Shown piece after piece: positions 10,792 through 22,350 of a DNA stretch of 64,000 bases. This DNA comes from Eucommia ulmoides (taxonomy: Eukaryota; Streptophyta; Magnoliopsida; Garryales; Eucommiaceae): assembly GCA_016647705.1 (NCBI GenBank), contig CM028327.1, positions 6,519,726-6,583,725 on the forward strand, read 5' to 3'. The notes under the pieces were generated by a model. The model ran no database searches and had not been told where the DNA came from. It was given only the letters and a program-made list of their open reading frames with translations. A program made the position numbers and the translations under genes. The number at the start of each line of letters is the position of its first letter. The first letter of the stretch is position 1.

Positions 10792-11910
10792 AATTTTTTT
10801 TGGCAAAAAGTTTAGGCTACAAATTGCAACCAAATGTAAACTCTAGGGTGATTTGGATATAAATCATTTTCATTTTTTTTTATTTCTCTTGGGAAGTTCT
10901 CTTCTTTGTATTTCCATTCTAACTTTTGACTTAAATCTTCCAATCATTTGTAAGAAAAATGCAAAACATGAATGACAAGTCATGATCTGGAATAAAAAAG
11001 AATATATACTACATGTAAGTTCCATGTTTTAAAAATTAAATTTAAAATATATATATATATATATATATATCGCGGTTAACCCTGTGAAATAAATAGATTT
11101 AAAAATATTGGGATAAAAATAATGATTTTTAAAAGTTGAGGGAGGTTTGAGTCCCCTGGCTTGAACTAGCTACGATACTTGATCAAATAATAATTATAAT
11201 TAAAAGATTTTTTTTTTTTTTTTATCGCATGAAATTAAAATTTTAACCCATGCAATCCAAGCGTTATAATAATTTTTTCAGAAATTCAAAATTACTGTCA
11301 AAAATCCAAAAGTCACTGTTATTTTTTTACATAAAAAAATTATAATAAATTTTTATGTATTACATTAACTTTAGATTTCGGAAAAAATTATTGTAACTTG
11401 TGAACTGTTTGAACTAAAATTTTAAAATGATAATTTTTTTAAACATTATCAATTACATTTAATTTATTAAATAACATAAATTAAACAATGGCAAAGTGTT
11501 AAAATTTGAACAAATAAACCACGAAGTTAGGGGACAAAAATAAAATAAATTTTGAATCTAGAAAAACAATTTAATTTTATTATTTTAACAATTAAACTAA
11601 CAAAGAATTAAATTTAAAAATGAAAAAGAACTTGTTGTAAAATTATTTTTAAAATTATATATTCTCAATTTTTTTTTCAAAAGATTATATTTTATTAAAT
11701 TATTCTTAGGAAAATTTATTATTCTTAAAAAAGATTATTTCAATTTCAATTATACTTACTGAAACTTTTCGTACGGACATGCACTTGACTTGGAGGGGCA
11801 GCATTTTTAGCTTTAAATTTGGCTTTAATATCCTATATTTTGTCTATTGAAAAATGATAAACATTTAAAAAATAAGCACCAAATATGAGCATCAAATAAA
11901 TTGAGTACTT
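10792..11910. other. AT-rich spacer
   Basis: No gene is seen. Contains an (AT)n run (11046-11070) and T-rich tracts. Confidence 0.55.
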
Positions 11911-12100
11911 ATCAACATGAGTTGATCTAAACGGAAAGGGTTTGGACTCCTTAAGTAATCATCCCGAGTTTGATTCTTAGGGGGTTGTGTATGAAAAATA
12001 CTTTGTTAGGAGAGGTCCTCGCTTCTGGTGCCAGACAATACCTCGAGAGATTAGTCTCCACTGACTGTGGTGCAGGGATACCCTGCGAAACAAAAAAAAA
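11911..12100 (+). mobile_element. tRNA-derived SINE
   Basis: Flanked by a perfect 13-bp target duplication, AAATTGAGTACTT (11898-11910 and 12099-12111; the last A's overlap the tail). The head has GTTGATCTAAACGGAAAGG (11921 on), resembling a Pol III box A, and GAGTTTGATTCTTA (about 11968), resembling box B (GGTTCGANNCC). The body ends in an A-rich tail (12087-12100). Length and structure fit plant SINEs, which move using LINE machinery. Box quality is degraded, so this is an old copy. Confidence 0.75.
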
Positions 12101-12724
12101 ATTGAGTACTTGTACAAATGCTTTACATAATAAAAAATATAATTAATAATACTTATTAGTAAATGAGTACTAAAAAATTATTTATAAAAAATAAAAAAAT
12201 TATTTATGCGAGAAACATAAATAGATCACTAGTTATAGACATATTTCACATTAGCATATTACAATAAAAAAAAATATGAATTAAAATTACATTAAAAAAA
12301 TTAAAATACAGAATGTTAAATATGACTTGTTGCATTTGCAGCGGAAAAATATAAACAAATATCAGAATAGGTTAATCGAGTATATCATATTACGATATCT
12401 TCTAAAATCATATTTTCCCCTGCTCCGATGTTGACGGTTTGAGGCTAAACAATCAAAAGTTAATTCTATAATTTTCTTCAATAGACTCTTTGGATTTTTT
12501 TAATCTGAATTTCGATTAATTTTTCTCTGAAAAGATAGTGAGGTCAAATCAAGCATTCACCAAGACCCTAAGGCCATATGCCTAGGCTCGGCCCCACACG
12601 ACGGGAGGGCGGGCAGCGGTTGGAAGGTATGCAATTTTATTTATGTTATATCTATTAGTCCACTTCTTGTCCATAACACATAGTGCTCTAAGAGGTTTTC
12701 CTTCAAAAGCTAATCAAAATATTA
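12101..12724. other. AT-rich spacer
   Basis: No gene is seen. A GGGAGGGCGGGCAGCGG patch lies near 12602. Confidence 0.5.
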
Positions 12725-13395
12725 ACAAACGACTATTTCGTATTCTTCCCTAACCAATGCTTATTTGTGAAAAAATCATTTATAGTGAATTAAAGTTATC
12801 CCTTAAAAGTATTTACTTGAAATTGTTGACTAATGTGTCGTTTGGGTTATCCCACATTGAATGTTGAAAAATATGAAGAGTCATTTATTAGTACTCGGAT
12901 TACCTCTTGAAGGTAAGCTTTTTAGGGCGTTGAACTGATATGGATAGAAAGTAGACTAAAGGTTATAACATAAACAAAGTCACTTGCGCCCGCCGCTGCC
13001 GCTCGCCCACCTGTCTGGGTCCTAGACTGAGTCCTGGGGCTTGGACTTGGTATCCTTTTAGTCAAAATCCAAAAATCATATTCATCCCAACTCAAACAGA
13101 GTTTAGTTGTTCAACTTCGTAAATGTAGAAGGTTACAAATCTGAAAGTTGTTCATGTGTGTAATTGTAGAGAGTTACAGAAATTAACTCCTATATCTTAA
13201 ATCAAGAGTTTCAAGAGCCTCTTCATTGTCTTCAGTTACTACTTCTGCTTCTTATAAAATAACACACATTTCTCAACACGTATACATCTCATTCTTAGCT
13301 TGCATTCACGTTTTCCTTTAGAGTATTTTGCTAGAGTTCATTATTTTTTAGAGAGTTCAACATTTTTCAATTCATAGAGAATTAATCCAAATTGG
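12725..13395 (+). repeat. Dispersed LTR-like repeat, copy 1 (R1)
   Basis: Collinear over about 670 bp with 23580-24330. Shared landmarks are GAAGAGTCATTTATTA, TACCTCTTGAAGGTAAGCT, GAACTGATAT, GTAGAGAGTTACA, CTTCATTGTCTTCAGTTA and AGAGAGTTCA. It is probably a solo LTR of a Ty1/copia-like element (inferred from size, the CCCACATTG-like start and the absence of coding). The right end abuts a partial M1 MITE. Confidence 0.5.
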
Positions 13396-13404
13396 TAACT
13401 CCTT

Positions 13405-13590
13405 ATGACAAAAATCAACTACATGTCAAACACGGAATCACCCACGCGGTAAATTCCATCATAAAAAAATGACAGAATGACTAACTTGACACGATTTGGA
13501 TACTTCTGGGTTTAATGTATTTAAATTGAAAGGACATGAGCTAAAGTGAGATTTCTCTAAAACTTCAAGGGTGCAAAGTGCAAATGCTCT
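13405..13590. repeat. Right half of an M1 MITE
   Basis: Matches the right half of 10477-10791, including CACCCACG at the centre, GACACGATTTGGATACTTC and the end GGGTGCAAAGTGCAAATGCTC. The left half is missing and replaced by the R1 repeat. Confidence 0.6.
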
Positions 13591-14164
13591 TGTATTAATG
13601 TAAACTAACATTTTTTAGATATTGGACAAAATGTCATGTCCACACCTTCAACTTTGATATATTTTAAAATTAATTTATTAATTTTAATTTATTTCATTTA
13701 GATCACATGATCATGCTTTGAAATATATTTTTTATGAATATTTTTTAACTCAAGTCTATGTTGTTGTGGGTTATCAAATTCTTTTGGTAATATGTAGCAT
13801 ATAAGTTTCTATTCTTGCCAAATTTAATTAATTATATTACTATAAATGATTCTTGATTTTATGGTGCTTAAGCCTTGAATTATCTTTAGGTTCCAAGATT
13901 CATATTGAACCCCATTATTGATTTTAATTTTATTATCTTAAGTTTTATGCTTAAATGATTCTGGTTCAGCCGTCCATCCAATGCCATATCAATCTATCAC
14001 TGTCCTTAAATTTAATTATATATATTGAAAAGCAATCGAAAGTACTAAGAAGTTAAAAATAAAAATAATATATTTTACATATTTTTTAATAATTGTTGTC
14101 GGTAGCTCAAAAAGATATTTCGCCAGATTATACATTGGTCACTTAAGTTTTGTGTTTTTTTTTT

Positions 14165-14515
14165 GTTGAAATTAACAAAATATGATTAAAAATGGATTGA
14201 ATTAATTTTTTCATCTAATTGTTTTTATGAAATAGATGAAATTGTCCATTTATTTTTATTTTAATTTAATTTTTAAAAATATTTATATTAAAAAATTAAA
14301 ATTATAATAAAAGGAGCAATTTCGTCTATTTCATCTAAAAATTGGATGAAAAATTTAACTACATATATTTTTAAGCATATTTTGTTAATTTAAACAAAAA
14401 AAAAAATTAATTTATCACTTTATTCAAACATAGTAAGAAAAATATAATTTTTTGAAATAGAGGAGGTAAAGTGATAATTAAACAAAGTAGAGGGAACAAA
14501 AGGACAATTTATCTA
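14165..14515. mobile_element. Palindromic MITE (M4), copy 1
   Basis: The segment TTGAAATTAACAAAATATG (about 14166) reappears inverted as AGCATATTTTGTTAATTT near 14375, and the intervening arms mirror each other. The right flank, GATAATTAAACAAAGTAGAGG...GGACAATTTATC, matches the end of 15453-15895. The left end is unclear. Confidence 0.5.
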
Positions 14516-14586
14516 AAAAATTACTATTAAAATTTCCGAAAACTGTTTTAAAAAAAGACTTTATATTTCTTCCTCTTAAAAAAGTG

Positions 14587-14623
<37 letters not shown>

Positions 14624-14785
14624 TTTTAAAGGGAGAAGGGTCTTGAACTTGATGTAGCACTTGTAAAGCACCAAAATAGTAAATATTTTAAATTAATTAA
14701 TTTAAAACATTAAATTAAATAATAATAAATTTTTAAATCCCAATTTAAAATTTTCAAACAATTCATCAAATTGATATTTAAATAA
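14516..14785. other. AT-rich spacer with (TA)n
   Basis: Contains (TA)n at 14589-14621. No gene is seen. Confidence 0.5.
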
Positions 14786-15069
14786 GAGATTTTTACACTT
14801 TGCACCTCTAAAGTTTTAGAAAATTTTCACTTTAGTCCCTTTTCTTTCAATTTGAACAAATTAAATCCTGAAATATCTAAATCGTGTCAAGTCAGCCCTT
14901 CCATCATTTTTATGACTGAATTTGTCCACGTGGGTGATTTCGTGTTTGGCACGTACTTGATTTTCTTCATAAAAAATGATAAAATTACTGATTTGATACG
15001 ATTTGAATATTTCAGAGTTTTAAAGTAAGATTTGACCAAAATTTTAAGAATGCAAAGTGCAAAAACCTC
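14786..15069. mobile_element. Mutator-type MITE (M1), complete copy, 284 bp
   Basis: Inverted ends GAGATTTTTACACTTTGCA and TGCAAAGTGCAAAAACCTC. The flanking 9-mers TTTAAATAA (14777-14785) and TTCAAATAA (15070-15078) match at 8 of 9 positions; a 9-bp duplication is the Mutator-superfamily hallmark. The element is palindromic and non-coding. Confidence 0.75.
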
Positions 15070-15452
15070 TTCAAATAATCAATAAGTACCATAAAAATTT
15101 ATAGATTCTTTCATGATCAAATTGTTCCTTTGTGGCTTGGATATCTTTTTCTAACAACATTTTTAGGATAACTCTATATAACCACCCAACTTTAGAATTA
15201 AAGGACACAATAATTTAATAATTTAAATAATATATATAATTAAATAAATAATTCTAATTTAGGATGTCCCTTCACCAAATATGTATAAGAAATTAACTAT
15301 AAACAAATTTTAAAAATAAAAAGCATTGTTCTAGAAATTCTTTTGGCCGTTGCTTTTTGCAAGACAACTTGCCCACCATGTGTTGATAATGTGAAAGCTA
15401 TTATTACTTAATAAAGGGATAATCACAAAATTATGGACTAAATTAATATATA

Positions 15453-15895
15453 GGGTAAATTGCCTTTTACCTCATTTTTATTTTGTCTAATTATCACTTT
15501 GTCTCCCTCTATTTTAAAAAAACCTATATTTTACTCCCTCCTATTTTAAACAAAGTGATAAACTAACTTTTCAGTGTAGAGTGGGACTGGAGCATTTGGG
15601 AAACGGTGGAGGGGTTGGGGAATGCTTACATAGAGAGAGAGAAGAAGAAGGAAAACACAAATTTTAAAGAGTGATTTTATTTTTTTAATATTTATGACTA
15701 AAAAATTAAATCAAAATTAAAATAAAAGAGAATTTTTATTTGTTTTATCTAAAAAGTGAATGAAAAAAATAATTCCATCAAGTTTTAAGAATATTTCGTT
15801 AATTTAAATAGAAAAATTCGCACATAAAACATAGCTTTTTGAAGTAAATAGATTAATGATAGACAAAGTAGATGAGGTAAAAAAACAATTTACCC
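15453..15895. mobile_element. MITE (M4), copy 2
   Basis: The left end GGGTAAATTGCCTTTTACC and the right end GGTAAAAAAACAATTTACCC are inverted repeats. Adjacent blocks ATTATCACTTTGTC and GATAGACAAAGTAG also mirror. No coding capacity. Confidence 0.65.
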
Positions 15896-17340
15896 ATATA
15901 TATATATATAATGAGGTTTGATAACATTTTATACTGTTGGATCAAATTCTAATATTAGGATTAGCCTTCGGCCACTGGTATACATTAGTGTAATTTTATA
16001 CTTTCAATTCTAATCCTAATTTGATATAACTATTTTTCAATTTTCTTATTATTTTTTTATTAAAAATAAATCATTATGTACATAAAATTGTTTATTAAAA
16101 AATAATTAAATCAATATATTTGATACCTAAATTTAATATTAAAAATACTATCTTAAAAAAAGTGTGTTTTAAACAAACATTAGGAGTTCAAAGGGGTTCT
16201 CACTAGGAGCCATAAACTTTCTTTGAGTTGACTAATGCTTATTATTTAAATAATACATATTTCTTGATTAATTAGAAGAAATTAAGCTGGTCACCCATGG
16301 TACCATGGAATTCCCGTGAAACCATTGTACGGCCTCCAAGAATTGAGAATAATAGGGTTTTTTTTTTTCCCTCAATGGTCCCTTAAGTTTCACTTGAATA
16401 TTGAATTAGTTCTCGTCATTAAGTTTGGACTTGATAGAGAAAAAGAGGGAACAAGCACACATACAACTAGTGGCCTACAAATGGCCAATGGCTCGGTATC
16501 ACGACAAACGAGTTAGACCACAGACATTTATAGAAAGTAATATAGTTCTCTGAAAAGTTACAATCGCAACCTGAGACTGGGCTAAAGACAAGTTGGGGTT
16601 CAATTGAGAAGGACCATATTGAGTCTCCAACGTTATTGACCCTCGTACCTAAGAACTCGAGACCTGGGAAGGGTGATCACTAAGAAACCCATGGAATTTG
16701 GATTACCTTAAGAAGTACTATTAGTAGGAGAAAATCCCTATGTAAAATGTACTTCGTGATCTAATTAATAAAGATTTGTTTTTTATCAATATCGCCACAA
16801 TTGTTAACATATTACGACTTGGCAATAGCTACATTGACAATTTCTATTCGATGTAACAGGTAGAAAGGAGTCCTTGAGCATACTGGAACGCACTCCACCA
16901 ACCAGCCGACTAACACAATTCGACGTGGCTAGCTCGGTGACAACCTGAAAAATCCTCCTAGTACTCCAATTATTCTCATATGCACCTGGTAAGTCAGGTA
17001 CGCTCGAGTAGGGGGCCAAGGAAAAGAGGTCGTCGGGCTTTAAGGGCCTTCTAATTAGGAGGAACCCTCTACTTGATTTTCTACAATTTACAAGGTACTA
17101 CTCCTACTTGATTTTCGACGATTTACACAGTACTGCTCTACATTGTCTCTCGCTGTAGTACGTTCTACCTGATATTTTCTCCTTCAACCATGTCATTTTT
17201 ATAATTCACTACGAATTCGAGCAACAATGCCAGTAAGCAACAAATACTGCTAGATTAAAAGAGAAAGAGAGAGAGAGAAAAAAAAAAACCCCACCCCTGA
17301 ATAGGAAAATGGGGAAGTGCCCCTTGATAAGGGTAAAAAT
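15896..17340. other. Unassigned spacer
   Basis: Nothing firm is seen. It holds (TA)n at 15896-15910, a T-run (16356-16369), moderately GC-balanced sequence of retroelement character at 16540-17230, and a short (GA)n run (17262-17279). Confidence 0.4.
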
Positions 17341-18010
17341 CACAAGAAAACCCGTACATTAAGGCCTAGTAGGTCAATACTGAAATGAGCTCAAATGGGA
17401 ATAACGTTTATGATAAGTGATTGATGAAAGGTAATTTTGATAACTATTTATCACTAAATTTATTAATATGACCTAACTTGACCACTAAATTTAACCACTA
17501 ATTAGTGGTGATCTAATTTCTTCATAAATGGAGTATTTAACTTAAAAGACTTAACCACTAATTAGTGATGACCTAATTTCTCCACCAATTGAGTATTAAA
17601 CCCAAAATTGGTCTAAGAAATCTCTATAAATAGGGGTCACATTCTTAACCAAAACACATAACAAGAATTGCCTACAAAACACAAGTTTTTTCCTTCTACT
17701 CTCTAGTTGAAGACAATTCTTGGCTTAAGGGCAAAATAGGCAAGCCAAATTCTTGAACCTACACTTTTTACTAGAGAGCGATAAACTCTACTTAAGTATA
17801 AACTCTACTTTGAATTTTTTGAAACGTATTTTTTTTTAGACAATGGCGACTTATTCTCATACTGGATAGACTTCATTGGGAACCCAACTCCCAGTGTCTA
17901 AGTCTTGTTTTGTAGGAAAAGTCAACTAAGTCAACCTAACAGAATTCAACTACTTTAGGGACAAATTCGATCACATTGACTATGATCCACCGAACCAAAT
18001 TTTGACATCA
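17341..18010 (+). repeat. LTR-like block of a Tat-like retroelement
   Basis: Contains a TATA box CTATAAATAG (17624-17633) and ends GACATCA at 18010. It is followed four bases later by TTTGGCATCATTTGTGGGAA (18015 on), which parallels the TTTGGTGTCGTTTGTAGGAA after the 5' LTR at 33309, so the same type of primer site is inferred. No matching 3' LTR is found in the window, and the left edge is a guess. Confidence 0.45.
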
Positions 18011-18044
18011 TTAGTTTGGCATCATTTGTGGGAATCCAAAGTTT

Positions 18045-18300
18045 ATAACAATGCTACAACTAAACTCAAGACGCAGAACTGTCGACGATGTGCCAAACAA
18101 AAATGTGTTAGCAAGAGACGATCATGTTGCGAAAATTGTTGCCCTCAATCTTTAGATTGGGGAGCTACGCGCTCTAGTAGTACAATTGATAGAAGCACAA
18201 GCGTAGAAGAAGCAATTCAATAAGCAAAGGATAGATCAACTCGATCTTCTCTAAATCTTGAAAATTGATGAAGATTGAGTCTCACTCCAGAGTAGGAGAA
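18045..18300 (+). pseudogene. gag-leader remnant of the Tat-like element
   Basis: Directly downstream of the primer site, one frame reads NSRRRTVDDVPNKNV and then a helical stretch (VALNL, IGELRALVVQLIEAQA) with stops. The position and the basic-then-helical pattern fit the start of a Ty3/gypsy gag. Too short and broken to be a gene. Confidence 0.3.
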
Positions 18301-18729
18301 AGATTCACATCAGCGAAACCAACCATGTGGAAGAATCAATGAACTCTTATCAAATGGGGTGTTTAATTCAAGATTTTAATGAACAAATAAGTGTTAGTAT
18401 TTTTATATAACTAATAGTTTTACTAAGTGTTTCAGATTTAAAGTTCCATGTATTTATTAAGAAGATGAATTGCCGAAGAAATTGTAACGGGTGCAAGATG
18501 GAAATGATGAAGACGTGAAGTGTTTTGAAGACATTAAAGAAAATTAGGTGAAAATAATTTTTTATTTATATACTCTTAATGCAACATAAATTAGGATCAT
18601 GCGCGACACTTAAAATGAGTTAATCTTATGTGTGTCTTAGTAAGAAATGATAAGTTTAAGATCTTAAAATGTGTTTTATTATGTGCTCCATATGTGAAAT
18701 AATTTTGGTTAATGACCTAAGTGAAAAAT

Positions 18730-20420
18730 GGGCTTTAAAGCATAAACTGTTAAGTTTTTGGGTCAATTTAGTCAACCAACAGAAGGGGTCGGCCGACTAC
18801 CAAAACAGTGTTTTAGAATAAGAATGAAAGAAATTATGATCTAATTGGTCAACCAATAGAAGGAGTCAGTCAACTGATGGAAACAATAACCAAAATGAGT
18901 AAAAAAAGTAAGTCTCTGATCAATTCGTTCAACCGACAGAATTGGGTCGATCAGCCGAAGCAAACAGTAGCTGAATTGAAAAATTAGAAAGGGCTACTGA
19001 TCCTATCGGTCAACCGACCATGGTGGTGGGTCAACCGACAGGGTTAAGGCCAACGGCTAGAATTAGCCATTGGCAAAGGGTGGTCGACTGAGGCAAATGG
19101 GTAGTCAACCAACTGAATCAGTCAGATTTTTTATTGTTTTGATTTCTTGGTCAAATCATCTCGTTTTTTATGATTCCAAGAGAGGCTTTTGAGGGATTTA
19201 GGTACAATTCCGATATACATAATATATTTAATAATTCCTATTTAATTGGTCTATTTAATTAAATATTCTTTTAATTAAAGTGTTTTAATACTTCCCATTT
19301 GAATATATTTCAAATTGAAAACGTTTTAAGGACCAAAATAAGTTTTTCCAAGAGAATTTTTAAATAAAACATATATTTTTTAATATATGGGATATATGGG
19401 GTCTTGGAATGTAATTTAATGACATCTTTTGAAAATGAGCCGTTGAGGTCTAGTTTCAGGTCTATCTAAGCTACTAACTCACTGGAAGGTTATAGAAGTT
19501 GCTAAAATGGCCTAGAAATGTTCAGTGGAAGCTAGAGTTAGATGGACTCAACTTAAGCATAGAAGGTTATAGAATGTCCTAGAGTATACTAGCATGTGCT
19601 GGAAGGAGCCAAAAGAATCTTGAAAATGTTACTATGCTAGTACTTGCAAGAAGAAGTTAGACCATCTTAGGAAAACCCTAGAGCTTGTTAGAGTTTGCTA
19701 AATATGATTAGACTTTACTAGAAGGTCCTAGAGTCTTATGGCATGTTGTAGATAAAACTTGAACTATGTAGAGAACTCATGTACATTCTATACACTTTGC
19801 AGGATCTGGACATGTGTTACAATCTTAGCCGTTTGTGTACTTAGTGTCACACTATAAATAGGCCTATTGGCCAACATTTGTAACTATCTTGAAAAAACCT
19901 CTCTAAGAGCAATACAAAGCATTCTTCACATAATCTCTTATGTTCTTGTTTTGCTCTTGTATCCTCTAAATCTCTAAGTCCCTTTTCTAGTCTCTTTGGA
20001 GGGTTGGTTTTGGGTTGGAAGACAGGCTTAGTACAACGAACTGTGCTAAGTGTCGCACGATTACTAAGTGAATTGCTAGGGTCGTGACACTAAGCTAAGA
20101 GCCTACTTGGTGGTTAGGAGGGTCTGTTCGGTAGTCGTTGGTCGATGACCAACCCGAATAGGCTACCCGACGAAGGTCTGAACCTTGGTCGGTGAGCAAT
20201 GAACTACCGATAGTCAACCTAATAACCTGGTCAGTCAGCTGAGGGCGGTCAAAAGGAGGCATGCCTAGTCGATGGTCAGCCGGGGTAGGGGTTCCCGTCG
20301 AATGATCCGAGTGGTGGTCAGTGATATGAGTCCAGCCAGTTGTGGTTGGTCTCGCCTCTCTCGTTAGTTAGCAGTGGACGGTTAAAGGGGATCGTTTTGA
20401 ACACCATATTGCCACGTACA
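18730..20420 (+). repeat. Probable solo LTR with TATA box
   Basis: CTATAAATAG at 19852-19861 is followed by a leader-like CT-rich stretch (AAACCTCTCTAAGAGC, about 19896), as in LTR promoters. No open reading frame of note is present. An 80-bp periodic repeat lies at 18771-19110. The ends are uncertain. Confidence 0.35.
18771..19125. repeat. Degenerate about 80-bp tandem repeat (GTCAACCGAC)
   Basis: The motif GTCAACCRACAGAA with a following GGGTCGG-like partner recurs at about 18771, 18848, 18928, 19009 and 19083, with spacings of 77, 80, 81 and 74. Extra half-units occur at 19030 and 19103. Many units form short inverted pairs such as GGTCGGCCGAC. Confidence 0.5.
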
Positions 20421-20734
20421 TGTTGCGTTGTGAATTATTTGAGTTAGTTAAGATATCCCATCAAATTATATACTTTGTAGCAAGGGAGATCTTTCTCCTC
20501 CATCAATTTGGAGTAATTTGAATCTTTGCCCACATCCATTTATGTTGAATCTAGACTTGCACCTTATTTAAAACAACTAATTACTAAGACATTGATCGAG
20601 ACTTCCATACACAAAGACAAAACCTACCTTTTATTTAATTTATTTTTACTTTTTTTTGCATTTTGCCCGCTTTCTTCTTCTTCCCTCTTTGGTGGGTGGG
20701 GACTAGGGAATGGTTTGGAAAGGGATCAATTCAT

Positions 20735-20744
20735 GACACGTGTC
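20735..20744. promoter_or_regulatory. Palindromic G-box upstream of IPT
   Basis: GACACGTGTC is a perfect 10-bp palindrome with the CACGTG core bound by plant bZIP and bHLH factors (family knowledge). It lies 600 bases upstream of the IPT start codon. Confidence 0.5.
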
Positions 20745-20939
20745 GCTCATTGGCGTAAGGAGCACGTCGGCTACATGATACCCTCTGTAATGCTAGTCTT
20801 TTCCCACCTCCATATATACCCCCCAGTGTAGTGTGCAGCAAATTGAGCTTCCATGAAGATGGATTTCTATCTGTAGTCACTATCATTAATCCGTTTAGAA
20901 TCCCACCAAAAAACCCATTTTTTCACCCCCTCAAACTGT

Positions 20940-20970
<31 letters not shown>

Positions 20971-21147
20971 AGCCATATATATCAGTACTGTAGCCCATCT
21001 CTTTCTCTACTTGACACAGCCATTGCACGCATTTGGTGTAGAGAGAGAGAGAGTGAGAGTGAAGAAAACTAGAGACAGAAAGAGAGAGTCGGTTTTTGGG
21101 TAGGGTTTCTCTCTATTCTCCAATTTGCCGCATCTCGGTTTATAAAG
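20940..21147 (+). promoter_or_regulatory. IPT core promoter and 5' leader exon
   Basis: A (CA)n run (20940-20962) merges into a TATATATAA stretch (20963-20971) and is followed by CT- and GA-rich leader sequence. The leader exon appears to end at TTATAAAG|GTACAG (21147). The transcription start is inferred to lie at about 21000. Another TATA-like TATATACC is present at 20814. Confidence 0.45.
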
Positions 21148-21322
21148 GTACAGTGGAGCATGATAATAAATGGGTTTGTTTTAATTTCTTGTGCGTTCGA
21201 GTGTGTGTGTGTGTGTGAGAGAGAGAGAATGTTTGTGTGTGTGTTTTGTGTGTGTGAGAGAGACCTTCTAATTATGGTGGGTTGAGGATTTTACTTATGA
21301 ATGTGTAATTGTTATTCAGCAG
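21148..21322 (+). other. 5'-UTR intron of IPT
   Basis: The donor AAAG|GTACAG at 21147/21148 and the acceptor TTATTCAGCAG|GTTATA at 21322 bound a T/G-rich 175-base segment with GT- and GA-microsatellites. The start codon lies 13 bases after the acceptor. Inferred from splice-site shape only. Confidence 0.45.
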
Positions 21323-21335
21323 GTTATAAACTGCC

Positions 21336-22313
21336 ATGAGGATATGTAAGCCAGCCCATACTCTGGTGAATTTTCCGGGAGGAATCAACATGGATCCCTT
21401 CGGCATCCCTCGCCGCCGGAAAGAGAAGGTGGTGGTGGTGATGGGCCCCACCGGTACCGGAAAATCAAGACTGTCCATCGATCTCGCCACCCGTTTTCCG
21501 GCGGAGATTGTAAATTCGGACAAAATGCAAGTCTACAAGGGCCTCGATATCGTCACCAACAAGGTCACCGACGAGGAGACCCGCGGCGTGCCTCACCACC
21601 TCCTCGGCATCGTGGACCCAAACGACGACTTCACCGCCGTTGATTTCCAGGATCGCGCGTCGAAGGCCGTGGATTCAATCGTGCGGCGGGACCGGGTTCC
21701 GATCATCGCCGGGGGGTCAAATTCTTACATCAAAGCTCTAGTCCACGACCACGTCGAGTTCAATTCGAAGTACGAGTGTTGCTTTGTATGGGTGGACGTA
21801 TCGTTGCCGGTGCTTCACTCGTTCGTGTCGGAAAGAGTGGACCGGATGGTGAATGCCGGACTGGTGGAGGAAGTCCGGGATTTTTTCCATCCAGAGGCCG
21901 ATTACAGCCGGGGAATTCGACGGGCGATCGGAGTTCCGGAATTTGATCAGTTTTTCAGGGCTGAGCCGACAGCTGACGGCGAAACGCTGGCCGGACTTTT
22001 GCTCTCAGCCATCGACAAAATTAAGGCAAACACCTGTGAATTGGCCCGCCGCCAGTTTCAGAACATTCTAAGACTGCAGAATCAGCTGGGCTGGAACATC
22101 CACCGCCTGGACGCGACGGAGGCGTTCCTGAAGCGCGGCGGAGATGCGGAGAAGGCTTGGGAACGTCTTGTGGCGGGACCCAGCACCATGATCGTTGATC
22201 AATTCCTCTCCGAACAGGATTTCGCCATTGCCGCCCCGCCGCCACCTATGATTGCCGCCACGTCTGTTATCGGGGCGACAGCCGCGACGGCGGTAGCCAC
22301 CGCCACTCATTGA
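21336..22313 (+). CDS. IPT5: Adenylate isopentenyltransferase (cytokinin synthesis)
   Basis: A 325-residue, single-exon enzyme that transfers the isopentenyl group of DMAPP to N6 of ATP/ADP, the first committed step of isoprenoid cytokinin synthesis; plant members of this clade usually act in plastids. The sequence shows the P-loop GPTGTGKS (37-44), the NSDKMQVYKGLDIVTNK block (60-76) with the catalytic Asp62, GVPHHLLG (84-91), IIAGGSNSYIKAL (123-135), FVWVDVSLPVLHSFVSERVDRMV and the YSRGIRRAIGVPEF block. It matches Arabidopsis IPT5/IPT3-type proteins in length and motif order and lacks the zinc finger of tRNA-type enzymes, so IPT5-like is my assignment. The second P-loop residue is Pro, where plant adenylate IPTs usually have Ala. 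A downstream Met (residue 19) could be an alternative start. The C-terminus is low-complexity Ala/Pro/Thr. GC content is well above the surroundings. Confidence 0.95.
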   Translation: MRICKPAHTLVNFPGGINMDPFGIPRRRKEKVVVVMGPTGTGKSRLSIDLATRFPAEIVNSDKMQVYKGLDIVTNKVTDEETRGVPHHLLGIVDPNDDFTAVDFQDRASKAVDSIVRRDRVPIIAGGSNSYIKALVHDHVEFNSKYECCFVWVDVSLPVLHSFVSERVDRMVNAGLVEEVRDFFHPEADYSRGIRRAIGVPEFDQFFRAEPTADGETLAGLLLSAIDKIKANTCELARRQFQNILRLQNQLGWNIHRLDATEAFLKRGGDAEKAWERLVAGPSTMIVDQFLSEQDFAIAAPPPPMIAATSVIGATAATAVATATH

Positions 22314-22350
22314 AACGAAGTGGGGACCCACTGAATCCGCCGTCCGTTGC

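Noticed and set aside
16316-16516. MKPLYGLQE, resembling the Ty1/copia KPLYGLKQ motif
   Set aside because: The match is only a few residues and the frame before and after it lacks other copia RT motifs.
20526-20831. 101-codon plus-strand frame upstream of IPT
   Set aside because: No conserved motif, AT-rich and overlapping the promoter region; likely chance.
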